From Nitrobacter vulgaris (GTDB lineage Bacteria; Pseudomonadota; Alphaproteobacteria; Rhizobiales; Xanthobacteraceae): a stretch of 64,000 bases of DNA. The DNA lies in NCBI RefSeq assembly GCF_002028545.1, contig NZ_MWPQ01000051.1, positions 1-64,000 on the forward strand, written 5' to 3'. Shown here piece by piece: positions 54,430-62,594 of this stretch. Made by a program: the position numbers and the translations under genes. A model generated the notes under the pieces. The model was not told where the DNA came from. It ran no database searches and worked only from the letters and a program-made list of their open reading frames with translations. How positions within the stretch are numbered: the first letter of the stretch is position 1; every line of letters starts with the position of its first letter.

Positions 54430-54972
54430 TCATCCGCCGACGAAGCGGCCATACTTTCCGCGGGAAAACAACAGCGCTTCATCCCGGTTGTAGCTATAGG
54501 CTTCTACGGCGCCGAGGAAGATGACGTGATCCCCCCCGTAATAACGATCGACGGTTCGGCATTCAAAGTTCGCAACGCTGTCCGCCAGAAGCGGAGCGCC
54601 GCCGAGACCTGGCTTCCAGTCGGTCCCCTCGAACTTGCGGCTTGACGGCTGCGCAAATTTATCCGCAAGCCCATGCTGGGAAGTTCCGAGAACATTGACC
54701 GCGAAGTGGCTCGCATTCTGGAATACCCTCATGTTCCGTGAATAGATCACCAGACTCCAAAGCACCAGCGGCGGATTCAGCGAGACTGACGCGAACGAGT
54801 TGCACGTCAACCCGTGCGGTTTTCCTTCTTCGTCGGCAGCCGTGATGATGGTGACTCCCGTTGCATAGGTCCCGAGCGCGTTGCGGAAGTCGCGCGGATC
54901 AAGAGCTGACTCCCCACTCGCCAGCTCACGGGCCGGATCCGGCGTATCGGGAAGTTCAGGACCGTCGGCCAT
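54430..54972 (-). CDS. Flavin reductase of a two-component monooxygenase
   Basis: A 180-residue FMN/FAD reductase domain protein: FRNALGTYATGVTIIT, GLTCNSFASVSLNPPLVLW, FAVNVLGTSQHGLADKFA and GGDHVIFLGAVEAY are the family core. It supplies reduced flavin to the monooxygenase encoded just upstream. ATG 54972 has GAGG 6 nt before it; a GTG at 54984 overlapping the previous stop is an alternative. Gap to the upstream gene is 8 nt. Confidence 0.9.
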   Translation of the reverse strand: MADGPELPDTPDPARELASGESALDPRDFRNALGTYATGVTIITAADEEGKPHGLTCNSFASVSLNPPLVLWSLVIYSRNMRVFQNASHFAVNVLGTSQHGLADKFAQPSSRKFEGTDWKPGLGGAPLLADSVANFECRTVDRYYGGDHVIFLGAVEAYSYNRDEALLFSRGKYGRFVGG

Positions 54973-54980
54973 CAGACGCC

Positions 54981-56201
54981 TCACAACGTCAGATTCTGCG
55001 ACGGCAGCCCGAGGGCGACCCGGCCGTAATCCGTGCCCGCAGCATCGAAGTTAAATGCGATATGGGAATTGATCGCGTTCGCATCGCGGAACTGGCGCTG
55101 CAGCGGAGCGCCGGCGAACAACCCGCGCGCGCCGCTCGACGCAAACAGCAACGAAACCGCCTCGGTGCACAGAGTCACAGCATAAGCGCCATCGCGCCGC
55201 CATCCGGTTTTTACCACCATGTCGGGGACAAGCCCGCGCCGCGCATCAGACATCGCTCGGATGCAGACCGAACGCATGATCAGACGAGCGGCGTCGATCT
55301 TCGCAGATGCTTCGGCAATCTTGATCTGTGTGGACTGAAGATCGCCTAGCATGGCGCGACTGTAGGTGGTTGCGCGGTGCCGTGCGACCTCGATGTAGTC
55401 TTCGAGGCAGCCCTGGGCGTTACCAAGCGCCACCCCGGATAGCACGAACGGAAACAGCGCAAAAACCGGCAGGGCATAAAGCGGGTTCGCATTGACGGCA
55501 CTTCCGGGCGACGGACCACCGGCGATGTCCTCGACCGACAGCGTCATCCAACCTTCGACGAAGACATCGTCGACAGCAACGTCGTTCGAGCCCGTTCCCT
55601 TCAGGCCGGCGGCGTTCCACATGTCGATGATCCGATAGTCTTCACGGGGAATCAGAAAAATCCTGTACTCAATGCCGTCGGCTTCATCATCTGATAAAAC
55701 GATCCCCGCCAGCATGTTCCACGCACAGCAATCCACTCCGGATGAAAACGGCCAGTGGCCTTGCAGGCGGTAGCCGCCCTCGACTTTCCTGGCACGGCCG
55801 GAAGGAAACACGAAGGACGACGCGATCAACGCGCTCGCATCCTTGGTCCAAACGGCATCCTGCGCGCGGCTGTCGAACATGCCGAGCATCCAGTGATGGC
55901 TCGCAAGGTTGGCCAGCGTCCAGGCCGCGGATGCGTCAGCCATGGCAATCGCCTCGGCGCAGTCGACGAGTGCTACATAGTCGAATTCAGAGCCGCCGAC
56001 CCGCTTCGGCTGCAGGATTCTGAACAATCCGGCCTCGTGGAATTCCTCCTCCGTCTCCGGCGGCAAGCGCCGCAACTCCTCGGTCCTGGCAGCCCGGTCA
56101 CGCAGATCCGGCGCCAGCGCTCGCGCCCGCGCCATCACAGCCGCATAGTCTGCATCAGACCCTGCCGGATTTGCAGGCGTGCCGGGATCGATACCTGCCA
56201 T
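54981..56201 (-). CDS. Acyl-CoA dehydrogenase-fold flavin monooxygenase
   Basis: A 406-residue protein of the HsaA/HpaH-like group D flavin monooxygenases: LRRLPPETEEEFHEAGLFRILQPKRVGG, ASAAWTLANLASHHWMLG, GLKGTGSNDVAVDDVFV and GARGLFAGAPLQRQFRDANAI. Such enzymes use reduced flavin from a partner reductase to hydroxylate aromatic or other substrates; the reductase gene follows directly. The substrate cannot be read from the sequence, and no ring-cleavage or transport genes flank the pair. Confidence 0.9.
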   Translation of the reverse strand: MAGIDPGTPANPAGSDADYAAVMARARALAPDLRDRAARTEELRRLPPETEEEFHEAGLFRILQPKRVGGSEFDYVALVDCAEAIAMADASAAWTLANLASHHWMLGMFDSRAQDAVWTKDASALIASSFVFPSGRARKVEGGYRLQGHWPFSSGVDCCAWNMLAGIVLSDDEADGIEYRIFLIPREDYRIIDMWNAAGLKGTGSNDVAVDDVFVEGWMTLSVEDIAGGPSPGSAVNANPLYALPVFALFPFVLSGVALGNAQGCLEDYIEVARHRATTYSRAMLGDLQSTQIKIAEASAKIDAARLIMRSVCIRAMSDARRGLVPDMVVKTGWRRDGAYAVTLCTEAVSLLFASSGARGLFAGAPLQRQFRDANAINSHIAFNFDAAGTDYGRVALGLPSQNLTL

Positions 56202-56325
56202 TCGACAATCCCCTGAAATTCGGCTGAGCGACGTCGCCCATGCACGGGCTTCGTGACCACTCCTTCTAACTACAAGCGAGCAAGAGGAGGATCAACTACA
56301 GATGGCGTCCGCCGAATCCGGCAGT

Positions 56326-56595
56326 TTACTGCGCGGCGACCCTGTGGGATTTTGCAACGAGCCCTTTGTCGAGCTCGACGCGACAGCCCGAGCTAAGGCT
56401 GGAGCGGTTTTTGAGCATGCAAGCGGTGATCCGGCCGATGTCCGGGATTCGGAGTTGCAGCGCCGGAATGCGTCGCCTGTGGACTGTCGTTTCAGCGGAG
56501 AATGCACAGCTCGGGTTCGCCAGCGCGGTCAGGGAGGTTGCGACAGCCAGGATCGCGGCGATTTGACAGACGGTTTCGGTGTGAACGACGGTCAT
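56326..56595 (-). CDS. Small exported protein with GRITACMLKN...LSSGC motif
   Basis: An 89-residue protein with a signal sequence (VCQIAAILAVATSLTALANPSCAF) and the motif DIGRITACMLKNRSSLSSGC. This matches the short Cys-rich repeat (GRI..CL..H...LS..C) seen in small periplasmic proteins of Bradyrhizobium and in Golgi GLG1. The two motif cysteines probably form a disulfide. AGGG lies 7 nt before ATG 56595. The overlapping plus-strand frame at 56302-56619 is a shadow. Function unknown. Confidence 0.65.
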   Translation of the reverse strand: MTVVHTETVCQIAAILAVATSLTALANPSCAFSAETTVHRRRIPALQLRIPDIGRITACMLKNRSSLSSGCRVELDKGLVAKSHRVAAQ

Positions 56596-57045
56596 CTGAA
56601 GCCCTTTGAGCGGCCCTGAATCTGCGGCTGTTGTCGAGGCGGCCCCCTGAACCATGGACTTTGGATAGACCGTGAGGTGAGTGACTCAAGAAATATGCAA
56701 GTTACATCAACGGAATACACATGATACGCCCCGCGCCGACAGCGACCGCCATTAAAGGACTGGGACAAATTGGCCTGTGGCCCGAGAGTTGTCCTTAGAC
56801 CCTCTCATCGAACAACGTCGTCAGCATTACGAGTCGCTGAAGGCCAGGTTATTTCAAGCGAACGGCGGCTGAACCGTCGTACATACAATAGGCGGAATTC
56901 CGCCTATTGTAGCTTAAGCAAACTTGCGCGCCTTCACGCGCATTGCACGGCCGGACCAGAAGCGGAAAACCGTTATGGTCGGCTCCGCCATTCCTTTCTG
57001 GAATGCTGCATCGTCAATCCTCTGCAGTTTCGATAGGTAAAGAGC
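56596..57045. other. Divergent promoter region before the MscS gene
   Basis: No gene is seen in these 450 bases. They should contain the promoters of the small Cys-motif gene (leftward) and the channel gene (rightward). A 28-bp perfect palindrome is the one strong feature and is listed separately. Confidence 0.5.
56884..56911. promoter_or_regulatory. 28-bp perfect palindrome upstream of the MscS gene
   Basis: The stretch tacaataggcggaattccgcctattgta, given here as two arms around GGAATTCC, is an uninterrupted perfect inverted repeat, centred about 148 bp before the channel start. No U-tract follows on either strand, so a dimeric regulator operator or a cruciform is more likely than a terminator. 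Confidence 0.5.
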
Positions 57046-59568
57046 ATGAAGACAATCCGCGTGGCAATTTTCTTCATCATCTTTTTATCGTGGATGCCTC
57101 TGCATGCCGCGACACCTGCGCCGGCGCCGGCACCGGGGAATGGCAAACCGGCGAGCCCGGCTGCTGCACCTCCCGCTCCCGCAGAGGATCTGCCGTCCGT
57201 CCCGGCGCCGGAGTTTCCGCGAGCGCAGTCGAAACTCGACGAGTGGAAGCAGACGCTCGATCAGGTCGAGGCGACGCTGCGCGCCAGAGTCATTCACGAC
57301 ACCGTGTTGAACGATCTTCGGGATCGATCCGCGACGGCGCAGCGCGAAGCACGCGAGCTGATATCGAGAATTACGCCTCGCCTCGAGGCGGCAAGCGCAC
57401 GCGCCGCCGAACTCGCGCCAAGCCCTGAAGCCGCCGCTCCACAGCCCGACGACGTGAAGCTCGAACGGGCCAAACTATTGGCTGAGATCGCCGCAAGGCA
57501 AGGCGTCATTCAACAGGCCAAGCTCATCAACGTGCGAGCCCAGCAAACGATCGACGCGATCTCCGATCGGCGGCGTGCGGTATTCAACGAATCCGTGCTG
57601 CAGCGCTCCGCCAGCCTCGTCAATCCCGAGTTCTGGCTCACGGCCGCGAACGCAGCTCCGATTGCCGCCGGCCGCCTGGTCGATCTGCTCTCCAAGTGGG
57701 GGCGCGTGCTATCGTCACAGCCGCTTCGCGCCGCATCCGGCTTTGTTATCGCCGCCATCGTCGTGCTCGGATTCTTCCTGTCACCGGGCAGGCACTGGTG
57801 GTCAAGATGGACGACGCGCGATCCCGAGATCGCCAATCCCAGCGCGCTGCGGAAGACGGGTTCCGCGGCCGCGATCGTGTTCACCGATACGGCGCTTACG
57901 GCCATCGCACTGTTTGTGCTGTACCAGGCGCTTCTGACGCTCGAGGTTCTCCCCGGCGACGTGACGCCGATCGTTCGGGCCCTGTTTCTGGGTATCACCT
58001 TCGGGTTCTTTTTTATCCGGCTGACCAGCGCGGTCCTCGCACCTGGCCGCCCATCATGGCGCCTGATCGAACTGGACAATGCCGCGGCCGACGGCCTGAT
58101 TTCCTACTCGGTGCTGCTCGCCATGGTCACCGCGGTCGGCATCGTTCTCGACGCGCTCAGTCTGGCGATCGCATCGCCAATCGAGCTTACGATCGCAAGC
58201 CAGGCGATACTTGCAATCACGAAAGCGCTTCTCTTCATGGGCGCGCTGCGCGTTGCGGCCGCCACCGAAGCCGAGGAGGAATCCGCCGCACCCTCCTCCG
58301 CCCAAAGATCCGCGTGGCGCCTGCTGATTCCGATCGGCTGGATGATGGCCATGGCCGCCATTATCGGGCCCCTCGCGGGATATGTCGCATTAGGCCGGTT
58401 CATCACGATCGAAATGGTCGTGATGATCGTCGCGCTCATGAGTTTCATCCTCCTGAGCCGGTTCTCGGCGGTTCTTATCAATACGACATTCGCTTTTAGC
58501 GGCGCGGTCGGCCGTTTTCTGCGGCAAACCGCCGGCCTCGGGAGCGGCGCGGTCCGTCAGATCGCTGCGGTGCTCGGTGGCCTCGTCCAACTGTCCCTAA
58601 TCGGACTTACAGCCTTTATTATCCTCACCACGTGGGGAATTCGTTCTGACGACGTCGTCACGTCAATGTCGTCGGCATTCTTCAGCTTTCAAATCGGCAA
58701 CATCACCATTTCGCCGTCCCAGATTCTCGGCGCGCTTGCGGTGCTCACCGTCGGCGTCGTGGCCACGCGCGCGCTCAAGCGATGGCTGGAGGAGCGTTTC
58801 CTTCCTGAAACAAATCTCGATGTCGGCGTTCGCAGTTCGATCGGCACCGGCGCGGGCTATGCGGGGGTCATTCTCGCGACCCTGATCGCGCTGTCGTATG
58901 TCGGACTTAACTTGCAGAACGTCGCTATCGTGGCCGGCGCGCTGTCGGTCGGCATCGGCTTCGGACTGCAATCCATCATCAACAACTTCGTCTCCGGCCT
59001 GATTCTGCTTGTGGAGCGCCCGATCAAGGTCGGAGATCGCATCGAAGTCGGTACCCGCATGGGCGTCGTGAAACGCATCAACGTGCGCGCCACCGAAATC
59101 GCCACCTATGATAACGTCTCGGTGATCGTGCCGAACGCGGAACTGATTAGCGGCCAGGTCGTCAACTGGATGCATGGAAGTTATTCGGCTCGTCTGTCCG
59201 TAACGGTCAGCACCTCCTGTGACGCGAACCCGGACAAGGTTGTCGAAATCCTGCTCGACATCGTCGCGCACCACCCCCGCGCCCTGAAGTCGCCTGAACC
59301 GTTTGCAATTCTCAATAAATTCGGTCCCGACGCACTGGAGTTTGCGGTCTTTTTTCACGTCGCGCACATCGGCATCGATGCAGGAGCCGCCAACGAGGTC
59401 AGACTCGAGATTCTCAAGCGCTTCCGAAAGGAGGGAATCGCGCTTCCGAACGCTCAACGGGACCTGTATATTGGCGACCTCGATCGCATCGAAGCTTTCG
59501 TGCGCGACCTGGCTGACGGCAGACGCTCCGGGGCGTCAGGACGGCGGATAGGTTCATTGGAAAGCTGA
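57046..59568 (+). CDS. DUF3772-containing MscS-type mechanosensitive channel
   Basis: An 840-residue inner-membrane protein. Signal peptide (AIFFIIFLSWMPLHAA), Ala/Pro-rich linker, periplasmic coiled-coil/DUF3772 domain (about 60-200), about nine membrane helices, and the MscS core from about 600: pore helix region VGIGFGLQSIINNFVSG, then PIKVGDRIEVG and VIVPNAELISGQVVNW of the beta domain, and a C-terminal cytoplasmic cage. It opens under membrane tension to release solutes on osmotic downshock. Large MscS-like proteins of this type are common in Rhizobiales. It is monocistronic, starting behind a palindromic site. Confidence 0.92.
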   Translation: MKTIRVAIFFIIFLSWMPLHAATPAPAPAPGNGKPASPAAAPPAPAEDLPSVPAPEFPRAQSKLDEWKQTLDQVEATLRARVIHDTVLNDLRDRSATAQREARELISRITPRLEAASARAAELAPSPEAAAPQPDDVKLERAKLLAEIAARQGVIQQAKLINVRAQQTIDAISDRRRAVFNESVLQRSASLVNPEFWLTAANAAPIAAGRLVDLLSKWGRVLSSQPLRAASGFVIAAIVVLGFFLSPGRHWWSRWTTRDPEIANPSALRKTGSAAAIVFTDTALTAIALFVLYQALLTLEVLPGDVTPIVRALFLGITFGFFFIRLTSAVLAPGRPSWRLIELDNAAADGLISYSVLLAMVTAVGIVLDALSLAIASPIELTIASQAILAITKALLFMGALRVAAATEAEEESAAPSSAQRSAWRLLIPIGWMMAMAAIIGPLAGYVALGRFITIEMVVMIVALMSFILLSRFSAVLINTTFAFSGAVGRFLRQTAGLGSGAVRQIAAVLGGLVQLSLIGLTAFIILTTWGIRSDDVVTSMSSAFFSFQIGNITISPSQILGALAVLTVGVVATRALKRWLEERFLPETNLDVGVRSSIGTGAGYAGVILATLIALSYVGLNLQNVAIVAGALSVGIGFGLQSIINNFVSGLILLVERPIKVGDRIEVGTRMGVVKRINVRATEIATYDNVSVIVPNAELISGQVVNWMHGSYSARLSVTVSTSCDANPDKVVEILLDIVAHHPRALKSPEPFAILNKFGPDALEFAVFFHVAHIGIDAGAANEVRLEILKRFRKEGIALPNAQRDLYIGDLDRIEAFVRDLADGRRSGASGRRIGSLES

Positions 59569-59633
59569 CGTTCACCATCGAATGATGTATAGTTCGGCTT
59601 CCGTATCTTCGATCGTGAAATACCGAGCGTGAA

Positions 59634-60038
59634 ATGCAGGCTTTATCCAACAGATCACTACCCTCACTGAGTTTGCGAATCGATCTGGATCCAAAGGGCC
59701 GCATCGGACCAGGCAAGATCCAACTGCTCGAAAGCATCCATACTTGCGGCTCAATTTCAGCCGCCGGACGTGCCATGGACATGTCCTACAAGCGCGCCTG
59801 GGATCTCGTCGATGAAATAAATCGCATCTGCCGGCAGGCGGCGGTCGCGCGGCAGACCGGCGGCAAGAACGGCGGCGGCGCGGTCCTGACCCCCTTCGGG
59901 GTCGCCCTGGTCGCTCGCTATCGCAAGATAGAACGCGATGCCGCCAGCGCGGTCCACAAGGAACTCGAGGCGCTGCGAAACGACATCCGGCACCCGAAGA
60001 AAAGCACGGAACGAGACAGGGACGCCAAGGCTCGTTGA
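59634..60038 (+). CDS. ModE-like winged-helix regulator (HTH domain only)
   Basis: A 134-residue regulator with only the N-terminal ModE domain: LRIDLDPKGRIGPGKIQLLESI, then CGSISAAGRAMDMSYKRAWDLVDEIN (helix-turn-helix) and NGGGAVLTPFGVALVARYR. The molybdate-binding MOP domains of full ModE are absent, as in many alphaproteobacterial members. It probably controls molybdate transport or molybdoenzyme genes. The DUF2478 gene downstream fits a molybdate context. Confidence 0.9.
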   Translation: MQALSNRSLPSLSLRIDLDPKGRIGPGKIQLLESIHTCGSISAAGRAMDMSYKRAWDLVDEINRICRQAAVARQTGGKNGGGAVLTPFGVALVARYRKIERDAASAVHKELEALRNDIRHPKKSTERDRDAKAR

Positions 60039-60149
60039 TCCGGCCGCGCCGTAACGCCGAGCGGCCCACGTTTGCCGCACCGGCCGGCCGCATCCGGCGC
60101 TCATTCCCCTGCTTCCCCGCCTGCAGCGCTCTGGCCTGATTTCGCCTAA

Positions 60150-60173
60150 CGTGATATATTAAAAAATACAACG
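60150..60173. promoter_or_regulatory. Candidate ModE (molybdate) box
   Basis: Reads cgtgatata-ttaaaaaa-tacaacg, an imperfect dyad of CGTTATAT-like half-sites with AT-rich centre between modE and the DUF2478 gene. It resembles the Mo-box family by eye only. Confidence 0.35.
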
Positions 60174-60269
60174 ACGAAGAGCAGGCGGCCCGGGAGGTGA
60201 TCGCAGGCCTCTCGGACCCGCCGGGTAATCGTTGACGAGCTCTGCTGCGACGTAAGAAAGAGACGGATC

Positions 60270-60833
60270 ATGTTCGATGCCCAATGCGACCTCGCCGCTC
60301 TAGTCTATACGGAGGGAGAGAACCCCGATGATGTCCTCCATGAATTTGCCTCCGATCTGAACGAGAGCGGCCACCTCGCGGTGGGCATTGTTCAGCTTGG
60401 TCGCCACCGCATTGATGCCGACCTGTCAGCAACGCTGATCCCGACCGGCGAGCAGCTTCGGCTCCATCAGAATCTTGCGCATGACCCGGCGAGGTGCCGG
60501 CTGGACATCGAACGGTTGACAAACGCGGGCGAACGGATTGCACGGACTCTCGACGAAGGCGGGGATATCCTCATCGTCAACCGATTCGGCCGGCAGGAGC
60601 GCAAAGGCGGAGGCCTTGCCCATCTGATCGAGCGCGCGCTCGACGCCGACATTCCGGTCGTAATCGCGGTGCCGAGCCACTATTTTGCGGACTGGATCAC
60701 ATTTGCCGGCGGCATGACCGTCAAACTGCGTTGCGACCGGAAATCGCTGGATGCGTGGTGGAGACTCGTGTCGGCCCCTACTGGCAGCCTGCGTCCACCG
60801 GACCATTTGACGGTCTGTGAAGTTATCAAATAG
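60270..60833 (+). CDS. DUF2478 protein, molybdate-associated
   Basis: A 187-residue cytoplasmic protein of the DUF2478 family: AALVYTEGENPDDVLHEFA, LVGIVQLG-like strand and ILIVNRFGRQERKGGGLAHLIERAL, with PVVIAVP following. Members are encoded near modE or molybdate ABC genes and look like small P-loop-like nucleotide-binding proteins without a classical Walker A. It lies 231 bp after modE, behind a candidate Mo-box. Confidence 0.88.
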   Translation: MFDAQCDLAALVYTEGENPDDVLHEFASDLNESGHLAVGIVQLGRHRIDADLSATLIPTGEQLRLHQNLAHDPARCRLDIERLTNAGERIARTLDEGGDILIVNRFGRQERKGGGLAHLIERALDADIPVVIAVPSHYFADWITFAGGMTVKLRCDRKSLDAWWRLVSAPTGSLRPPDHLTVCEVIK

Positions 60834-60964
60834 GCTGCTCGTCTCTGAGAGCCGCAAGCATGATCGCGTGCGTGCTTGCAAAGTCGAATTGAGGCTTGTC
60901 CGCTTAACTTCCTTGACGCGATAACTCCTTGACACGACGGCAGCGTTTCCTTTGTAGGTGCCGC

Positions 60965-62542
60965 ATGCCTGACCTTGTAATCGCGGTGGATGTCGGATCG
61001 AGCAGCGCGCGCGCAGGCGTATTCGACGCAGGCGGCCTCCTGCTGGCGCGCGCCGAAGCTCCGTTTGCGACCGCACATCCCAAAACCGATCATGCCGAGC
61101 ATAGTTCGGATGAGATCTGGGCAGCGGTCTGCCACGCGGTACGCGGTGCCGTTGCGGCCGGACACATCGCTGCCGAAGAGGTCAAAGGCATCGCCTTCGA
61201 CGCCACCTGCTCGCTCGTCACCCTAGACCGCGGCGGTCGGCCGGTTACGGCCTCTATCACCGGCGATGATCGCTGGAACGTGATCATGTGGGGCGACCAT
61301 CGGGCCGCGGCAGAAGCGGATGAGATCACCGCCACTCGCCATCGCGTGCTTGACCACGTCGGCAATGTGATGTCGCCGGAAATGGAAATTCCGAAGCTGC
61401 TTTGGCTGAAACGACATTGTCCCAATGCCTGGCGCCGCTACGGGCTTATGCTTGACCTCACCGACTACTTGACCTGGAAGGCGACGGGCCGGGTCGCTGT
61501 CTCCACCTGCACCGTAACATGCAAATGGACTTATCTTTCCCACGAGCGGCATGGCTGGCAAAGCGATTTCCTGTCGCAAGTCGGGCTCGATGACTTGCAG
61601 GATAGAGCGTCGCTTCCCGCCTCGACGCTGCCGATCGGAACAAGTGCCGGTCCACTGACCGCCGAAAGCGCCGACCAGCTTGGCCTGCCCCGCGGCTGTG
61701 TTGTCGGCGTCGGCGCAATCGATGCCCATGCCGGCGGTATCGGCATGCTTGGCAACCTCGACGCACCCGGCCTCAACAAGACTCTCGCCATGATCGCCGG
61801 CACATCCTCATGCCACATGGCGGCCTCTCCCGACCCGAGGCAAGTTCCCGGAGTATGGGGTCCGTATTACGATGCGATGCTGCCGGGCTACTGGCTGAAC
61901 GAAGGTGGTCAATCCGCCACCGGTTCGTTGCTCGATCACATTCTCGACCTCCATGCCGAAGGCAGATCGCTTGGAGCGGACCGACATGCGGTGATGGCGG
62001 CACAAATCGAAGCAGCGCTGACGGAAAGCAGATTCACGTTTGTCGAGGATCTGCATGTGCTGCCGGACTTTCATGGCAACCGCTCGCCGCTCGCCGACCC
62101 GGAGTCAGTCGGCGTGATCCACGGACTGCGCCTTGACGCCTCACCCACGTCGTTAACGCGGCTTTATTTCGCGACCGCTGTCGGCATCGCGCTGGGAACA
62201 CGGCACATCATCGATGCCCTGAACGACGCCGGCTATAACATCGCCCATATCCGACTGACGGGAGGCCATGCTGCGAGCTCGCTGCTGGTCCAGCTCTACG
62301 CCGATGCCGCAGGTGTCGCGGTTTCCCTGCCCGAACAACCAGACGGCGTGCTGTTGGGAACCGCATGTGCCGCGGCAGCCGGCTGTGGACTTTATCCATC
62401 GGTTACCGCGGCCGCAGCGGCAATGACCCCGATCGGTCGAACCGTGCAGCCAGCTCCTGCGGCGCGCGATTTCTTCGACCGGCGCTACCGCGCGTTCTTA
62501 ATGATGCACGAGCATCGCCGGGCATTGTCGCAGTTCGTGTGA
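60965..62542 (+). CDS. FGGY-family carbohydrate kinase, ribulokinase-like
   Basis: A 525-residue sugar kinase: N-terminal phosphate motif VDVGSSSARAGVFD, GIAFDATCSLV, WGDHRA, EIPKLLWLK, and C-terminal TGGHAAS. It resembles the eukaryotic FGGY/YDR109C-type D-ribulokinases more than glycerol kinases. It phosphorylates a ketose or polyol with ATP; substrate uncertain. ATG 60965 follows a short unconserved in-frame extension opening at 60929. Transporter and isomerase partners are not adjacent. Confidence 0.9.
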   Translation: MPDLVIAVDVGSSSARAGVFDAGGLLLARAEAPFATAHPKTDHAEHSSDEIWAAVCHAVRGAVAAGHIAAEEVKGIAFDATCSLVTLDRGGRPVTASITGDDRWNVIMWGDHRAAAEADEITATRHRVLDHVGNVMSPEMEIPKLLWLKRHCPNAWRRYGLMLDLTDYLTWKATGRVAVSTCTVTCKWTYLSHERHGWQSDFLSQVGLDDLQDRASLPASTLPIGTSAGPLTAESADQLGLPRGCVVGVGAIDAHAGGIGMLGNLDAPGLNKTLAMIAGTSSCHMAASPDPRQVPGVWGPYYDAMLPGYWLNEGGQSATGSLLDHILDLHAEGRSLGADRHAVMAAQIEAALTESRFTFVEDLHVLPDFHGNRSPLADPESVGVIHGLRLDASPTSLTRLYFATAVGIALGTRHIIDALNDAGYNIAHIRLTGGHAASSLLVQLYADAAGVAVSLPEQPDGVLLGTACAAAAGCGLYPSVTAAAAAMTPIGRTVQPAPAARDFFDRRYRAFLMMHEHRRALSQFV

Positions 62543-62594
62543 TTGGGCAGCAAGATGCAGGAGCCTTCCGCTTCTCATTGAGCGGTGAAAGGCT

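Noticed and set aside
57696-58499. 267-residue Arg-rich plus-strand frame
   Set aside because: Out-of-frame shadow of the MscS channel gene; lacks any family features.
58663-59457. 264-residue minus-strand frame opposite the MscS core
   Set aside because: Antisense shadow of conserved channel codons; charged, non-globular composition.
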